In this document: one piece after another, positions 32,487 to 42,270 of the stretch
How positions within the stretch are numbered: position 1 is the stretch's first letter
Layout of the letters: every line of letters starts with the position of its first letter
NCBI GenBank assembly: GCA_947631145.1
Contig: CANRKF010000008.1
Coordinates: 1-42,313 of the forward strand
From: an uncultured Clostridia bacterium
GTDB lineage: Bacteria > Bacillota > Clostridia > TANB77 > CAG-508
Reading direction: 5' to 3'
Length of the DNA stretch: 42,313 nt
Made by a program: the position numbers and the translations under genes
The notes under the pieces: model-generated
What the model saw: the letters and a program-made list of their open reading frames with translations, nothing else
Database searches by the model: none
What the model was told of the DNA's origin: nothing

Positions 32487-33983
32487 ATGATAGGAAAATT
32501 GCAAATGAGTAATGAAAACAAAAAAATGCAATTAAAAGCAAATAAGAAACAAAATGGAGGAATAACGTTAATAGCCTTAGTCGTTACCATTGTAGTCTTG
32601 CTAATACTTGCTGGAATAACTATAACAATGGTACTAGGAGAAGATGGAATATTATCACAAGCAAAACAAGCAGCAGAAAAAACAAAAGAAGCAGAAGAAC
32701 AACAAGAAAAAGATTTACAAGATTTAGTAGGAATGATAAATGATGCAGTAAATGGAAAAGATCCAGAAAACTTACAAGATGCAGTAAGTAGTGGAAAAGT
32801 ATTTTCAAATACAACAGGATATGACTCAGCAGGAAAGAAAATAGACGAAAATAGTGAAGAAAAGGCGGTACCAGTAATAACAATACCAGCAGGTTTCAAA
32901 ATAATAGAAGGAGATTTAAATAGCATAGACAACGGAGTAGTAATATCAGACGAAGCCGGAAATGAATTTGTTTGGGTGCCATGTACTGCAGAACAATATA
33001 AAAAGCATACTTATGCAGAATTAAAATCTGAAGAAACAGATGAAGGAAAAAATTTAGAAGATGGAAATAATCACGATGAAGGTTGGAATACATATACATA
33101 TAGAAAGTACAACGATTGGGTAGAAGAAAATGAAACAGCCAATAAAGCAAGTATAGGAAAATATGGAGGATTTTATATAGCAAGATACGAAGCAGGAATA
33201 CCAAGTAACATGACAGATGTTTACTTAACCTCACAAACAGGAGATTATACTTATGAAGAAAAAAAGAATACATCAAATTATGTGCCAGTAAGTAAAAAAG
33301 GAGTACAAGCATGGAATTATATAAATCAAACACATGCCAAAGGCGCAGCAGAAAAAATGTATAGCGGAAATAGATATGTAATAAGCCAATTAATAGATGG
33401 AACAGCATGGGATAGAACAGTAGAATGGATAGTAGCTAGTAAAAAATATGCAGACATAGAAAAAGACAGTACAGAACATGGAAACTATGCAAATACTTCA
33501 AAATTAGATATAACAGAAAATATTTTATATGCATTGCACTTGGAAAAGCACGATAACAATCACACAGCAAAAGGTTGGTTCTCAGCAAAGAATTATAGCT
33601 ATGGAAAGCCAGAAAAAATAGGAACAACAGATCCTTATACCGGAGAAGATTTTGGCAATTATAATAATGCAGTTAAAGTAGATGGCAGTGAGCGTCATTA
33701 TAGACAATTATTAGAATTATCAACAGGGGCAAGTGAAGATACAAAACTAAATAATATCTATGATTTAGCAGGAAACATGTATGAGTGGACTACAGAAACT
33801 GGTTATCATAATGTATCAGTTCCAGCAGAAAGAGAGGACACGAGTACACAGTACGCTGTCCTTCGTGGTGGCGCCTTCCTCGGCACTGGGTATGTAGATC
33901 CTGTTTCTATTCGCGCTGGACATAATACTGTAAGCAAAAATGATGTTCACTATGGCTTTCGCGTCGTACTTTATGTAAAATAG
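32487..33983 (+). CDS. Prepilin-like protein with C-terminal FGE/lectin domain and DGR-like variable end (copy 2)
   Basis: 498 aa from ATG 32487, 7 bases after AAAGGGAG; the track TTG 32454 has no SD. A basic 25-residue leader ends NGG|ITLIALVV, a prepilin-type cut site, again with Ala at mature position 5. The coil AAEKTKEAEEQQEKDLQDL and the 'FKIIEGD' segment are nearly identical to copy 1. The FGE-type domain has EFVWVPC, GGFYIARYEAG, LIDGTAWDRTVEW and NIYDLAGNMYEWTTE. The last ~42 codons (VLRGGA ... GFRVVLY) are GC-rich and differ from copy 1 at most non-scaffold codons. Expression is probably set by the divergent XRE repressor. Role inferred: surface-anchored, diversifiable binder. Confidence 0.82.
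   Translation: MIGKLQMSNENKKMQLKANKKQNGGITLIALVVTIVVLLILAGITITMVLGEDGILSQAKQAAEKTKEAEEQQEKDLQDLVGMINDAVNGKDPENLQDAVSSGKVFSNTTGYDSAGKKIDENSEEKAVPVITIPAGFKIIEGDLNSIDNGVVISDEAGNEFVWVPCTAEQYKKHTYAELKSEETDEGKNLEDGNNHDEGWNTYTYRKYNDWVEENETANKASIGKYGGFYIARYEAGIPSNMTDVYLTSQTGDYTYEEKKNTSNYVPVSKKGVQAWNYINQTHAKGAAEKMYSGNRYVISQLIDGTAWDRTVEWIVASKKYADIEKDSTEHGNYANTSKLDITENILYALHLEKHDNNHTAKGWFSAKNYSYGKPEKIGTTDPYTGEDFGNYNNAVKVDGSERHYRQLLELSTGASEDTKLNNIYDLAGNMYEWTTETGYHNVSVPAEREDTSTQYAVLRGGAFLGTGYVDPVSIRAGHNTVSKNDVHYGFRVVLYVK
33852..33979 (+). other. DGR-like variable region (copy 2)
   Basis: Constant scaffold (gctgtc, cgtggtggc, gtttctattcgc, ggctttcg, gtactttatgtaaa) shared with 12124-12249. Intervening codons such as gcc, ggc, act, tat, gct, cat, agc, gat and cac are consistent with independent substitution from AAY codons. 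No adjacent template repeat or reverse transcriptase is visible. Confidence 0.55.
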
Positions 33984-34010
33984 TACACTTAAAAAATCAC
34001 AATGTCATTA

Positions 34011-34108
34011 AGGGGCTACAACCTAAAAAGTACAGTTCATGAAGGGTAAAGTAAATTCAAAGGTTGTAACAGCACCTAAAACATATGTCTTAGACATTTT
34101 AACATTAT
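34011..34108 (+). other. Conserved 3' stem-loop element after prepilin-FGE gene 2
   Basis: TACAACCT / AGGTTGTA closes a ~45-nt loop, then agcacctaaaacatatgtcttagacatt. The last part matches the flank after copy 1 (agcgcctaaaatatatgttttacatt), although the stems differ in sequence. A second small hairpin with an SD (ggaggtgc / gcatctcc) and a 12-codon ORF follow at 34116-34168. Confidence 0.5.
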
Positions 34109-34216
34109 TATATAAGGAGGTGCGAAATGCATCTCCTAAACAAGTTTTATAAAGGTCACCTCAAGTGAAAAGTTAAATGCAATTTATAAAGGTCACAAAA
34201 AAATTCAAAATTTTAC

Positions 34217-34245
34217 TTGACAAGCAACATAAACTTGTGTAAAAT
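34217..34245 (+). promoter_or_regulatory. Promoter of the Rpn-family gene
   Basis: TTGACA (34217-34222), 17 bp, TAAAAT (34240-34245). The leader to the TTG start is about 135 nt. Confidence 0.65.
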
Positions 34246-34384
34246 AATTACATGTTAATTCAATTATAAAATTAAATCAAAAATATTTTTTCGAAAAAAA
34301 TCCAGAAATTATTTTTTAGTTAAAAAACAAAAGCCAAATTTAAGAATTTATACAATCAAAAACTTAACTAGGAGGTAAAATATA

Positions 34385-35479
34385 TTGAACAAATCAGAAC
34401 AAAAAATTAAAAATATCTTGGGCATTGACATTACATATGAAGAAGATGAAGAACGAATTGGTAATTTATGTTTAGATGATGAAAATCATGTAGAAATTAA
34501 TTATCTAGCAGAAGCTTCTGCAAAGTATTTTTTAACTGAAAATAAAGGACATGATAAACTATTTAAAGAAGCTCTAAAAAATAAAATGGATTTTATAGAA
34601 TTTATACAGCAATTTGTAAGCCAAGAATTAGCAAAAAAATTAACAGAAAATAATATTGAAATATACGATAGGAAATTTATTACCAATAGCTTCACAGAAA
34701 TAGAATCAGATATTATATACAAAGTAAAAAATAAAGCACTATACATAATAATAGAAAATCAATCTACAATAGATAAAAACATGTCATATAGAATGCTAGA
34801 ATACACATCAGAAATAATAAAAGAACATATGCAAATTACAAATAAAGAAAGTGAAAAATATCCAAAAATAATACCAATAGTAATAAGTACAAGTAATAGA
34901 AAATGGAATGCAAAATTAAAATATAGTGAAAAAGAAGAAAAAATAAAAGGACTAAATAAAAGTTACATAGATTTAGAATATATATTAGTAGATATTAATC
35001 AATATACAAAAGAAGAACTATATGAAAAAAACATAATGTTATCATATTTAATGTTATTAGAAAAAGCAGAAACGAAAGAAGAATACGAAGAAACAATAGA
35101 AAAAATGATAAACAATTTACGAGAAGAAAATATAAGTAAAATGGCAAGATTTGTAAAATGCATATTAGGGCAATTGCTAGAAGAAGAAAAAGTAGAACAA
35201 ATAATAGAAGAATTAAGTAAAAAAGGAGGAAAAAAAGTTATGCCATCAGCATTAGAAAGATTTATGTTAAAAGAAAGAAAAGAAGGTAGAGAAGAAGGTA
35301 GAAGAGAGGGAAGAGAAGCAGGCAGACGAGAAGGCAGACAAGAGGGCAGAAAAGAAGCTAGAGACAAATTATATAAAGCAGCAGGCAAATTATTAAAACA
35401 CGGAGTAAAAATAAATATTGTAAAAGAAGCAACAGGACTAACAGAAAAGGAACTAAAAGAACTTCAAATAAATAAATAA
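34385..35479 (+). CDS. Rpn-family PD-(D/E)XK recombination-promoting nuclease / putative transposase
   Basis: 364 aa starting at TTG 34385 behind AGGAGG. The nuclease core (transposase_31-type) shows HDKLFKEALKNK, then ESDIIYKVKNKALYIIIENQSTID, matching the D ... ExQ form of the PD-(D/E)XK site, and YRMLEYTSEII. A charged EGR repeat (EGREEGRREGREAGRREGR) links to a small C-terminal domain ending EATGLTEKELKELQINK. Rpn proteins are DNA endonucleases; in E. coli RpnL acts in toxic antiphage defence and is held back by RpnS, made from an internal start. This gene has such a start at 35240 with a near-perfect SD. Its pairing with a prepilin-FGE gene is seen twice in this window. Confidence 0.88.
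   Translation: MNKSEQKIKNILGIDITYEEDEERIGNLCLDDENHVEINYLAEASAKYFLTENKGHDKLFKEALKNKMDFIEFIQQFVSQELAKKLTENNIEIYDRKFITNSFTEIESDIIYKVKNKALYIIIENQSTIDKNMSYRMLEYTSEIIKEHMQITNKESEKYPKIIPIVISTSNRKWNAKLKYSEKEEKIKGLNKSYIDLEYILVDINQYTKEELYEKNIMLSYLMLLEKAETKEEYEETIEKMINNLREENISKMARFVKCILGQLLEEEKVEQIIEELSKKGGKKVMPSALERFMLKERKEGREEGRREGREAGRREGRQEGRKEARDKLYKAAGKLLKHGVKINIVKEATGLTEKELKELQINK
35240..35479 (+). CDS. Internal in-frame RpnS-like product
   Basis: Inside the Rpn gene, AAGGAGG (35223-35229) sits 10 bases before the in-frame ATG 35240. It would yield a 79-aa protein beginning MPSALERFMLKERK, containing the EGR repeat and the C-terminal domain but no catalytic residues. It has the same composition as the stand-alone protein at 12605-12916. 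By analogy with the gene-within-gene pairs described in E. coli, this is probably the inhibitor of the full-length nuclease. Translation from this site is inferred. Confidence 0.6.
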   Translation: MPSALERFMLKERKEGREEGRREGREAGRREGRQEGRKEARDKLYKAAGKLLKHGVKINIVKEATGLTEKELKELQINK

Positions 35480-35530
35480 TTTAACACCTTAAATTAATTA
35501 AAATAACAAATAATTTGTATAAAATTCCTA

Positions 35531-35566
35531 AAAATCTCCATCTTAAATAATAAGGTGGAGGTTTTT
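35531..35566 (+). promoter_or_regulatory. Terminator-like hairpin overlapping the DUF5665 SD
   Basis: CTCCATCTTA / TAAGGTGGAG (one G-U pair) followed by gttttt and then the ATG. It can serve as the Rpn terminator, and its 3' arm holds the SD of the next gene. Confidence 0.65.
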
Positions 35567-35567
35567 C

Positions 35568-35873
35568 ATGTTCAAATTCAAAAAAGAAAAGAAAGAAAAA
35601 GTAGAAAAGGACCTACTAGAAAGTGTAGATAAACTAAATTTTACATTATCAAAAAACAATATATTAGAACTGGCAGAATTATTAGGAAATAAAAAGCAAT
35701 TATTAATACGAAATTTAATGGCAGGAATGGCAAAAGGAATAGGCATAGGAATTGGCTTCACAGTGTTAACAGCCATATTATTAATCATATTGCAAAAAAT
35801 AGTAACATTAAATATTCCAGTAATAGGAGATTACATTGCAGATATTGTAGAAATTGTGCAAAATAGTAAATAA
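35568..35873 (+). CDS. DUF5665 family small membrane protein
   Basis: 101 aa. A Lys/Glu-rich start is followed by NILELAELLGNKKQLLIRNLMAGMAKGIGIGIGFTVLTAILLIIL, the DUF5665 signature with one membrane helix, then LNIPVIGDYIADIV. Function unknown; common as a single small membrane protein in Clostridia. The start codon lies two bases from the end of a terminator-like hairpin that contains its SD. Confidence 0.8.
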   Translation: MFKFKKEKKEKVEKDLLESVDKLNFTLSKNNILELAELLGNKKQLLIRNLMAGMAKGIGIGIGFTVLTAILLIILQKIVTLNIPVIGDYIADIVEIVQNSK

Positions 35874-36066
35874 GCTATAAATAAAATAATAAATTAATAA
35901 AAACTTTTAATAACTATTTATTTTTTTCTAACTTTTATATATAATGTATTCAATATAGAAATATAATTTAAAAAAGTAGCTTAAAAGTTAATTTATTTTA
36001 ATGCTTACGAAATTAAAGTAAATAATAACTTTTGCTATATACAAAATGAAAAAGGTGGAAAGAATA

Positions 36067-36666
36067 ATGAATTTAGCAAATAAAATAACAATAATAAGAA
36101 TTTTATTAGTACCAATAATGGTAATAATTCCATTTTTAAATATTGAATCAAGCTTGTGGGGAATACCAGTAGAATACATAATAATTGACATTATATTTAT
36201 TATAGCAGCTTTAACAGATAAACTAGATGGCTATATAGCAAGGTCAAAAAATCAAATTACTAATTTTGGAAAATTCTTAGATCCAATAGCAGATAAAATT
36301 GTTGTAATTACTGCAATGGTTATGCTTGTAGAATTTAATCACTTACCTGCATGGATTCCAATTATAGTAATTTTTAGAGAATTTGTAGTATCTGGCTATA
36401 GATTAATAGCTGTAGAATCAAATGGAAAAGTAATAGCAGCAAACATGTGGGGAAAACTAAAAACAGTAACTCAAATGTTAGCAATAGCACTTGCTTTTAT
36501 AGATCCAAATGCTTATGGAACCATATTTAATGGTAAATTAACAGGATATGAATTCTTTATAAATTTATTAGTCACTTTAACCATGAGCGTATCTGTGGTA
36601 GCCACAATATTTTCAGGATGGGAATATATTAAAGACGGTAAAAATTTATTTAAAGACTCTATGTAA
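36067..36666 (+). CDS. pgsA: CDP-diacylglycerol--glycerol-3-phosphate 3-phosphatidyltransferase
   Basis: 199 aa from ATG 36067, 8 bases after AAGGTGG; the track start (36046) lies before that SD. It makes phosphatidylglycerol phosphate from CDP-diacylglycerol and glycerol-3-phosphate in the membrane. The CDP-alcohol transferase motif DG-x2-AR-x8-G-x3-D-x3-D is complete in DGYIARSKNQITNFGKFLD plus PIAD. Five to six hydrophobic helices and the start NLANKITIIRILLVPIMV are typical. ligA follows at 158 bp. Confidence 0.94.
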   Translation: MNLANKITIIRILLVPIMVIIPFLNIESSLWGIPVEYIIIDIIFIIAALTDKLDGYIARSKNQITNFGKFLDPIADKIVVITAMVMLVEFNHLPAWIPIIVIFREFVVSGYRLIAVESNGKVIAANMWGKLKTVTQMLAIALAFIDPNAYGTIFNGKLTGYEFFINLLVTLTMSVSVVATIFSGWEYIKDGKNLFKDSM

Positions 36667-36766
36667 GGCTACTATAAATAAAAATAACTAAGCCCAAAAT
36701 ATGCAAAATTTTTTTACTTTTAACATAGAAAATTCAATTTTTCATATACAATAAAACCATATATAA

Positions 36767-38821
<2,055 letters not shown>

Positions 38822-38988
38822 ATAAAAAATATATAAAGAAATGATAAATGCCGAATAATAAAATCAATAAATAATAGGAAAAATTAAAATATAATAAAAT
38901 TATTAAACAATAACAAGAATTAAAATATAATAAAAATTTAAATAATAAGAAGAATTAAAAAATGGTAAGTGCAAATTGGGGAGGAAAA

Positions 38989-39246
38989 ATGGACGGAAAA
39001 TATAGTTTTAAAAACTTTAATCAAAATTTAGAAGATGGATATCAAATTTATTTTACTTATGTACGAAATAGATATTTGTTATTTAAAACAGCGGATAATT
39101 GCTATACACAAAAATTACTTACAGTTAGTGATAAAAATCCTCAGCCAAGAAATAGTATGATTACGTATAAAAGAGTAAAAGAAATGTTTCCACACATGGA
39201 AAATATAGAATATAAAACAGGAATTTCAGATGCAATAGAAAACTAA
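38989..39246 (+). CDS. Hypothetical small protein (85 aa)
   Basis: The track starts at 38962, but ATG 38989 follows GGGGAGG by 5 bases and is preferred. The product begins MDGKYSFKNFNQNLEDG, is soluble and aromatic-rich (YQIYFTYVRNRYLLFK), and has no clear motif. Base composition matches the host. No function assigned; not a shadow, since neither strand has another gene here. Confidence 0.6.
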   Translation: MDGKYSFKNFNQNLEDGYQIYFTYVRNRYLLFKTADNCYTQKLLTVSDKNPQPRNSMITYKRVKEMFPHMENIEYKTGISDAIEN

Positions 39247-39328
39247 AAAATATAGTTTTGTAAGTAAAATGCAGGTAGGCAAAATAAAGAAACTATTCAT
39301 ACTACAATTATTTTTTAGACCAAATGTT

Positions 39329-39357
39329 TTGACACAAAACCTCAAATGTGCTATAAT
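39329..39357 (+). promoter_or_regulatory. Near-perfect promoter of the GC-rich small gene
   Basis: TTGACA (39329-39334), 17 bp, TGcTATAAT with the -10 at 39352-39357: both hexamers consensus plus an extended -10. Confidence 0.9.
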
Positions 39358-39393
39358 AAAAGTATACCTAAATTTTGAAAGGGGTTAGCAACA

Positions 39394-39654
39394 ATGATTA
39401 TGCCTATCGTCATGAAAGAAGAACTTCGTACCCAGATTGACCATGAGCTGAAAAGCTATGGTCTCAAGATCGCCGGTTCTCAATGGATACCCACCAATTG
39501 CTGGTGGGTATCCATTGAGAACCGGTACGGTTCCTACAACCGGCGCAATGTCGCCGACATGTTGATGTCCATTTTGGACGTCGAAGAGATCGTTCTTGAC
39601 GGAACGATGTTCATCAGGAAGGACATTAAACCCCATCGCCGCATTTTAGCATAA
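39394..39654 (+). CDS. GC-rich small protein (86 aa), probably acquired
   Basis: ATG 39394 follows AAAGGGG. The product starts MIMPIVMKEELRTQIDHELK, has WIPTNCWWVSIENRYGSYNRR in the middle and ends RKDIKPHRRILA. No family recognised. Codon use (CGC, GCC, GTC, CTC, CCC) differs sharply from flanking genes. A 24-bp perfect inverted repeat lies in the coding region. The gene is a complete transcription unit: ideal promoter, SD, ORF and terminator. It shares the GC-rich, hairpin-containing style of the 6894-7067 gene. Horizontal origin is inferred; the RNA hairpin itself could be the functional part. Confidence 0.6.
   Translation: MIMPIVMKEELRTQIDHELKSYGLKIAGSQWIPTNCWWVSIENRYGSYNRRNVADMLMSILDVEEIVLDGTMFIRKDIKPHRRILA
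39473..39525. repeat. 24-bp perfect inverted repeat inside a coding region
   Basis: Arms 39473-39496 and 39502-39525 are exact reverse complements (ccggttctcaatggataccc ... ), separated by the 5-nt loop attgc. It can fold as a very stable hairpin in mRNA or a cruciform in DNA. Confidence 0.97.
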
Positions 39655-39671
39655 ATGCGGTGAAACCAAAA

Positions 39672-39706
39672 GAGGCTATTACTTTCCTAAGTATAGCCTC
39701 CTTATT
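39672..39706 (+). terminator. Terminator of the GC-rich small gene
   Basis: GAGGCTAT-t-ACTT / AAGT-ATAGCCTC with loop TCCT-type, then cttatt. One bulged T; a short T tail. Confidence 0.7.
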
Positions 39707-39779
39707 ATGAAATTAAAAAGTTATTGGGTACCTATTCAAAACCTTTTATATAAAGTAATGAGCAAGGTCTTATTTTAGC

Positions 39780-41468
39780 CTAAAAATCCTTATTAGGTTT
39801 TACAATAACAGTTTTTTGATTAGTATAAATAACCATGCCATGCTTTGCAGACTTTGGCTTTTTTACATATTTTACTAAAGTATAATCAACTTGTGCATTA
39901 GAAGATTGAATAGCTTTACTATGATATGCAGCAATAGAAGCACATTTATTAATAGTTTCTTGAGAAGGAACTAAATTGTTTGTAACTAATATAACATGGC
40001 TTCCATGAATATCTTTAACGTGAAACCAGATATCATCTTTATTAGCAATTTTGAAAGTAAGCTCATCATTTTGCTTATTATTTTTCCCAACTAATACCTT
40101 AAAACCATCAATTTCATACACAATAGGTTCTACTAAAGTTCCTTTTTTACTTTTCTTTTTAACTTGCTTTTTACTATTTTGTTTTTGCTTAGAAGAAAAA
40201 GAATCTTGAATCTCATCATATATTTCATCTAAATCATTTATATTTTTACTAGCCTGAATTTCATAAACAATACTTTCTAAATAATCAATTTCCTTTTCAA
40301 GTTCTATTTTTTGTTCTCCAACAATGGAAAAAGTATTTTTTAGCTTATGATATTTCTTAAAATATTTTTTAGCATTATCAGCAGGTAAAATAGAAATATC
40401 TAAAGGAATATCAATTAATTCATTGTTATTATAATAATTTGTAAGTTCAATATGAGATAAATGCTCCTTAGGTATTTGATATAAAAAATTAGTAATTAAT
40501 TCTCCATATAGTTTATATTTATCTAAGTTTTGACATTCTTTTAATTTTTCATCAATTCCAGAAAGTTTTTTAGAAATTCTTTTTAATTTTGCAGAAATAA
40601 ACTGAAGCAATTGATTTCTATATGATAAAAACTGTTCTTGCCTTTTTTTATTACTATAATAATCATCTAAAAACAAATTAACTTGTAAAGGCTCTTTTGA
40701 ACTTTCACAAATTTGCAAAGTATAGTCATTTTCAAAAGTAATAGCTTCAGTGTTATTTTTTGTAATTTCATTTTGCAATTCTAAAATATATTTAGCAAGA
40801 ACATTATAATTATTTAAATTTAATGCATCATTTATATCAAGAAAATTTATTGCATTTATAACTAAGGTTTTACTAATACCAGTAAAGTTTTCTACAAAAA
40901 AATCACATAAGGAATTGAAGTTACTTAGCTTATTTTCTAAATTTTTATAATCTGAAATATTAACTTTATTAGATGCTGGTAAAATATATTGTACATGCGG
41001 AAAAATATTGCGGTAAGCACCATTTTCTATATAAAAATGTTTTAAAGAATCTATAATAATATTATTCGCATCTAAAAGTAATATATTACTATGTTTTCCC
41101 ATAAGTTCAACAATCAGCTTTTTAGCTTCAGGCTTATATTCATTATCACCATCAGATAAACTTATTACCAAAATTCTTTCATGATTTATTGTGCTAATAC
41201 CTGTAATTTTATAATTCATTAAATGCTTACGTAAAAGCATACAAAAATTAGGAGCAACCAAAGGGTTTTCCTTTTTAGAAGTAGTTAAATAAGCAGAATA
41301 AAAATTAGAAGAAGTATTTAAGCTTAGAGCATAAGTTAAATTATTTGAGTAAATACTTAAAATTACTTCATCTGAATTAGGCTGATAAATTTTTTGAATT
41401 TTTCCACCAATTAAACATGTATTTAATTCTGTTATAACAGCATTTAGTACAAAACCATCAAAAGCCAT
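39780..41468 (-). CDS. rqcH: Ribosome quality-control factor RqcH (NFACT / FbpA family)
   Basis: 562 aa from ATG 41468; the 39 extra track residues are hydrophobic noise without an SD. The NFACT-N domain starts MAFDGFVLNAVITELNTCLIGGKIQKIYQP; a central coiled coil (RQEQFLSYRNQLLQFISAKLKRISKKL) follows. NFACT-R is at the C-terminus with DDIWFHVKDIHGSHVIL. RqcH binds split 50S subunits with stalled peptidyl-tRNA and adds C-terminal Ala tails. The older name, fibronectin-binding protein, reflects a secondary activity. The DIWFH region is intact. Confidence 0.95.
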   Translation of the reverse strand: MAFDGFVLNAVITELNTCLIGGKIQKIYQPNSDEVILSIYSNNLTYALSLNTSSNFYSAYLTTSKKENPLVAPNFCMLLRKHLMNYKITGISTINHERILVISLSDGDNEYKPEAKKLIVELMGKHSNILLLDANNIIIDSLKHFYIENGAYRNIFPHVQYILPASNKVNISDYKNLENKLSNFNSLCDFFVENFTGISKTLVINAINFLDINDALNLNNYNVLAKYILELQNEITKNNTEAITFENDYTLQICESSKEPLQVNLFLDDYYSNKKRQEQFLSYRNQLLQFISAKLKRISKKLSGIDEKLKECQNLDKYKLYGELITNFLYQIPKEHLSHIELTNYYNNNELIDIPLDISILPADNAKKYFKKYHKLKNTFSIVGEQKIELEKEIDYLESIVYEIQASKNINDLDEIYDEIQDSFSSKQKQNSKKQVKKKSKKGTLVEPIVYEIDGFKVLVGKNNKQNDELTFKIANKDDIWFHVKDIHGSHVILVTNNLVPSQETINKCASIAAYHSKAIQSSNAQVDYTLVKYVKKPKSAKHGMVIYTNQKTVIVKPNKDF

Positions 41469-41622
41469 ATATAAATTAATCCTTGTAATTGTATTTAGGT
41501 TTTTATAAAGGAAATTACCTATAAACCTATAAAAATTAGCTAAAAGCAAGAAGTAATATAATAAATAACAGAAAAATAATAACATATTTCATATAAAATA
41601 TCAACTTTTTCTTTTGTTTCTA

Positions 41623-41651
41623 TTGACAGAAAAATGTAGAGTATATATAAT
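41623..41651 (+). promoter_or_regulatory. Promoter of tRNA-Thr (GGT)
   Basis: TTGACA (41623-41628), 17 bp, TATAAT (41646-41651). Confidence 0.85.
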
Positions 41652-41699
41652 AAAAACAGTGCTTAAATAAATTATAAAAATATTAAATATTTAAAAAAT

Positions 41700-41775
41700 G
41701 CTTCTATAGCTCAGTAGGTAGAGCGCAGCCATGGTAAGGCTGAGGTCGCCGGTTCGATTCCGGCTGGAAGCTCCA
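41700..41775 (+). tRNA. tRNA-Thr, anticodon GGT
   Basis: 76 nt with encoded CCA. Acceptor GCTTCTA / TGGAAGC (one T-G pair), D-stem GCTC/GAGC, anticodon arm CAGCC-ATGGTAA-GGCTG (anticodon GGT), T-arm GCCGG-TTCGATT-CCGGC. Confidence 0.95.
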
Positions 41776-41784
41776 ATTAAAGAC

Positions 41785-41819
41785 AACTTACGAACTTATA
41801 AAGGTTTCGTAAGTTTTTT
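41785..41819 (+). terminator. tRNA terminator, copy 2
   Basis: AACTTACGAA / TTCGTAAGTT plus T-run, nearly the same as 22685-22719 including the flanking aga-caactt and aaagg. Confidence 0.9.
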
Positions 41820-41858
41820 CGTTTTAGAAAAGATGAATCGAACTTAATAAAATTATTA

Positions 41859-41895
41859 AAAATGTTCTCTTAAATCAAAGAAAGGAGGACATTTT
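41859..41895 (+). promoter_or_regulatory. Terminator-like hairpin overlapping an SD
   Basis: AAAATGTTCT / AGGACATTTT (one G-U pair) around a loop that contains AAAGG; T-run then ATG 41898. Third example in the window of a hairpin that ends within a few bases of a start codon and covers its SD. Confidence 0.5.
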
Positions 41896-41897
41896 TT

Positions 41898-42182
41898 ATG
41901 CTTGAATTTAAAGAAATGCAAGAACTAAAGCCAAATAACGAATTACTAGAACTTATTAAAAATTACACTTATACAACTAAAAACGGTAAAGAAAAGCATT
42001 TGTTATATACTAATCTACAATTTATCCAACCAACAGAATATATAATTACATATCCAATAAGTCTTAAAATTCTTGAATATAAAGTCAATGAAATAAGTAA
42101 TAAATCTTATTATATAAAAGAATACAATGAAAAATATAATTTAAAAGAAATAAAACAAATTCTTATAAAATTAAAAAATTAA
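41898..42182 (+). CDS. Hypothetical protein next to recombinase (94 aa)
   Basis: Begins MLEFKEMQELKPNNELLELIKNY; soluble, Lys/Tyr/Ile-rich, ends LKEIKQILIKLKN. AAAGGAGG lies 9 bases before the ATG. No motif recognised. It lies between tRNA-Thr and a serine recombinase, so it may be the first cargo gene of an integrated element, or a chromosomal gene just outside it. Confidence 0.6.
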   Translation: MLEFKEMQELKPNNELLELIKNYTYTTKNGKEKHLLYTNLQFIQPTEYIITYPISLKILEYKVNEISNKSYYIKEYNEKYNLKEIKQILIKLKN

Positions 42183-42270
42183 TCTTCTATTTTACAATTT
42201 AATAAAAAATTTTAAAATTTAGATTGCAAAATTGCATTTTAGTTAGGAAACATATAGAGGAGGTGATTTT

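Noticed and set aside
34128-34168. 12-codon ORF between prepilin-FGE copy 2 and the Rpn gene
   Set aside because: It has an SD, but the SD is paired in a hairpin and the peptide shows no attenuation-type codon run. Mentioned only within the 3' element.
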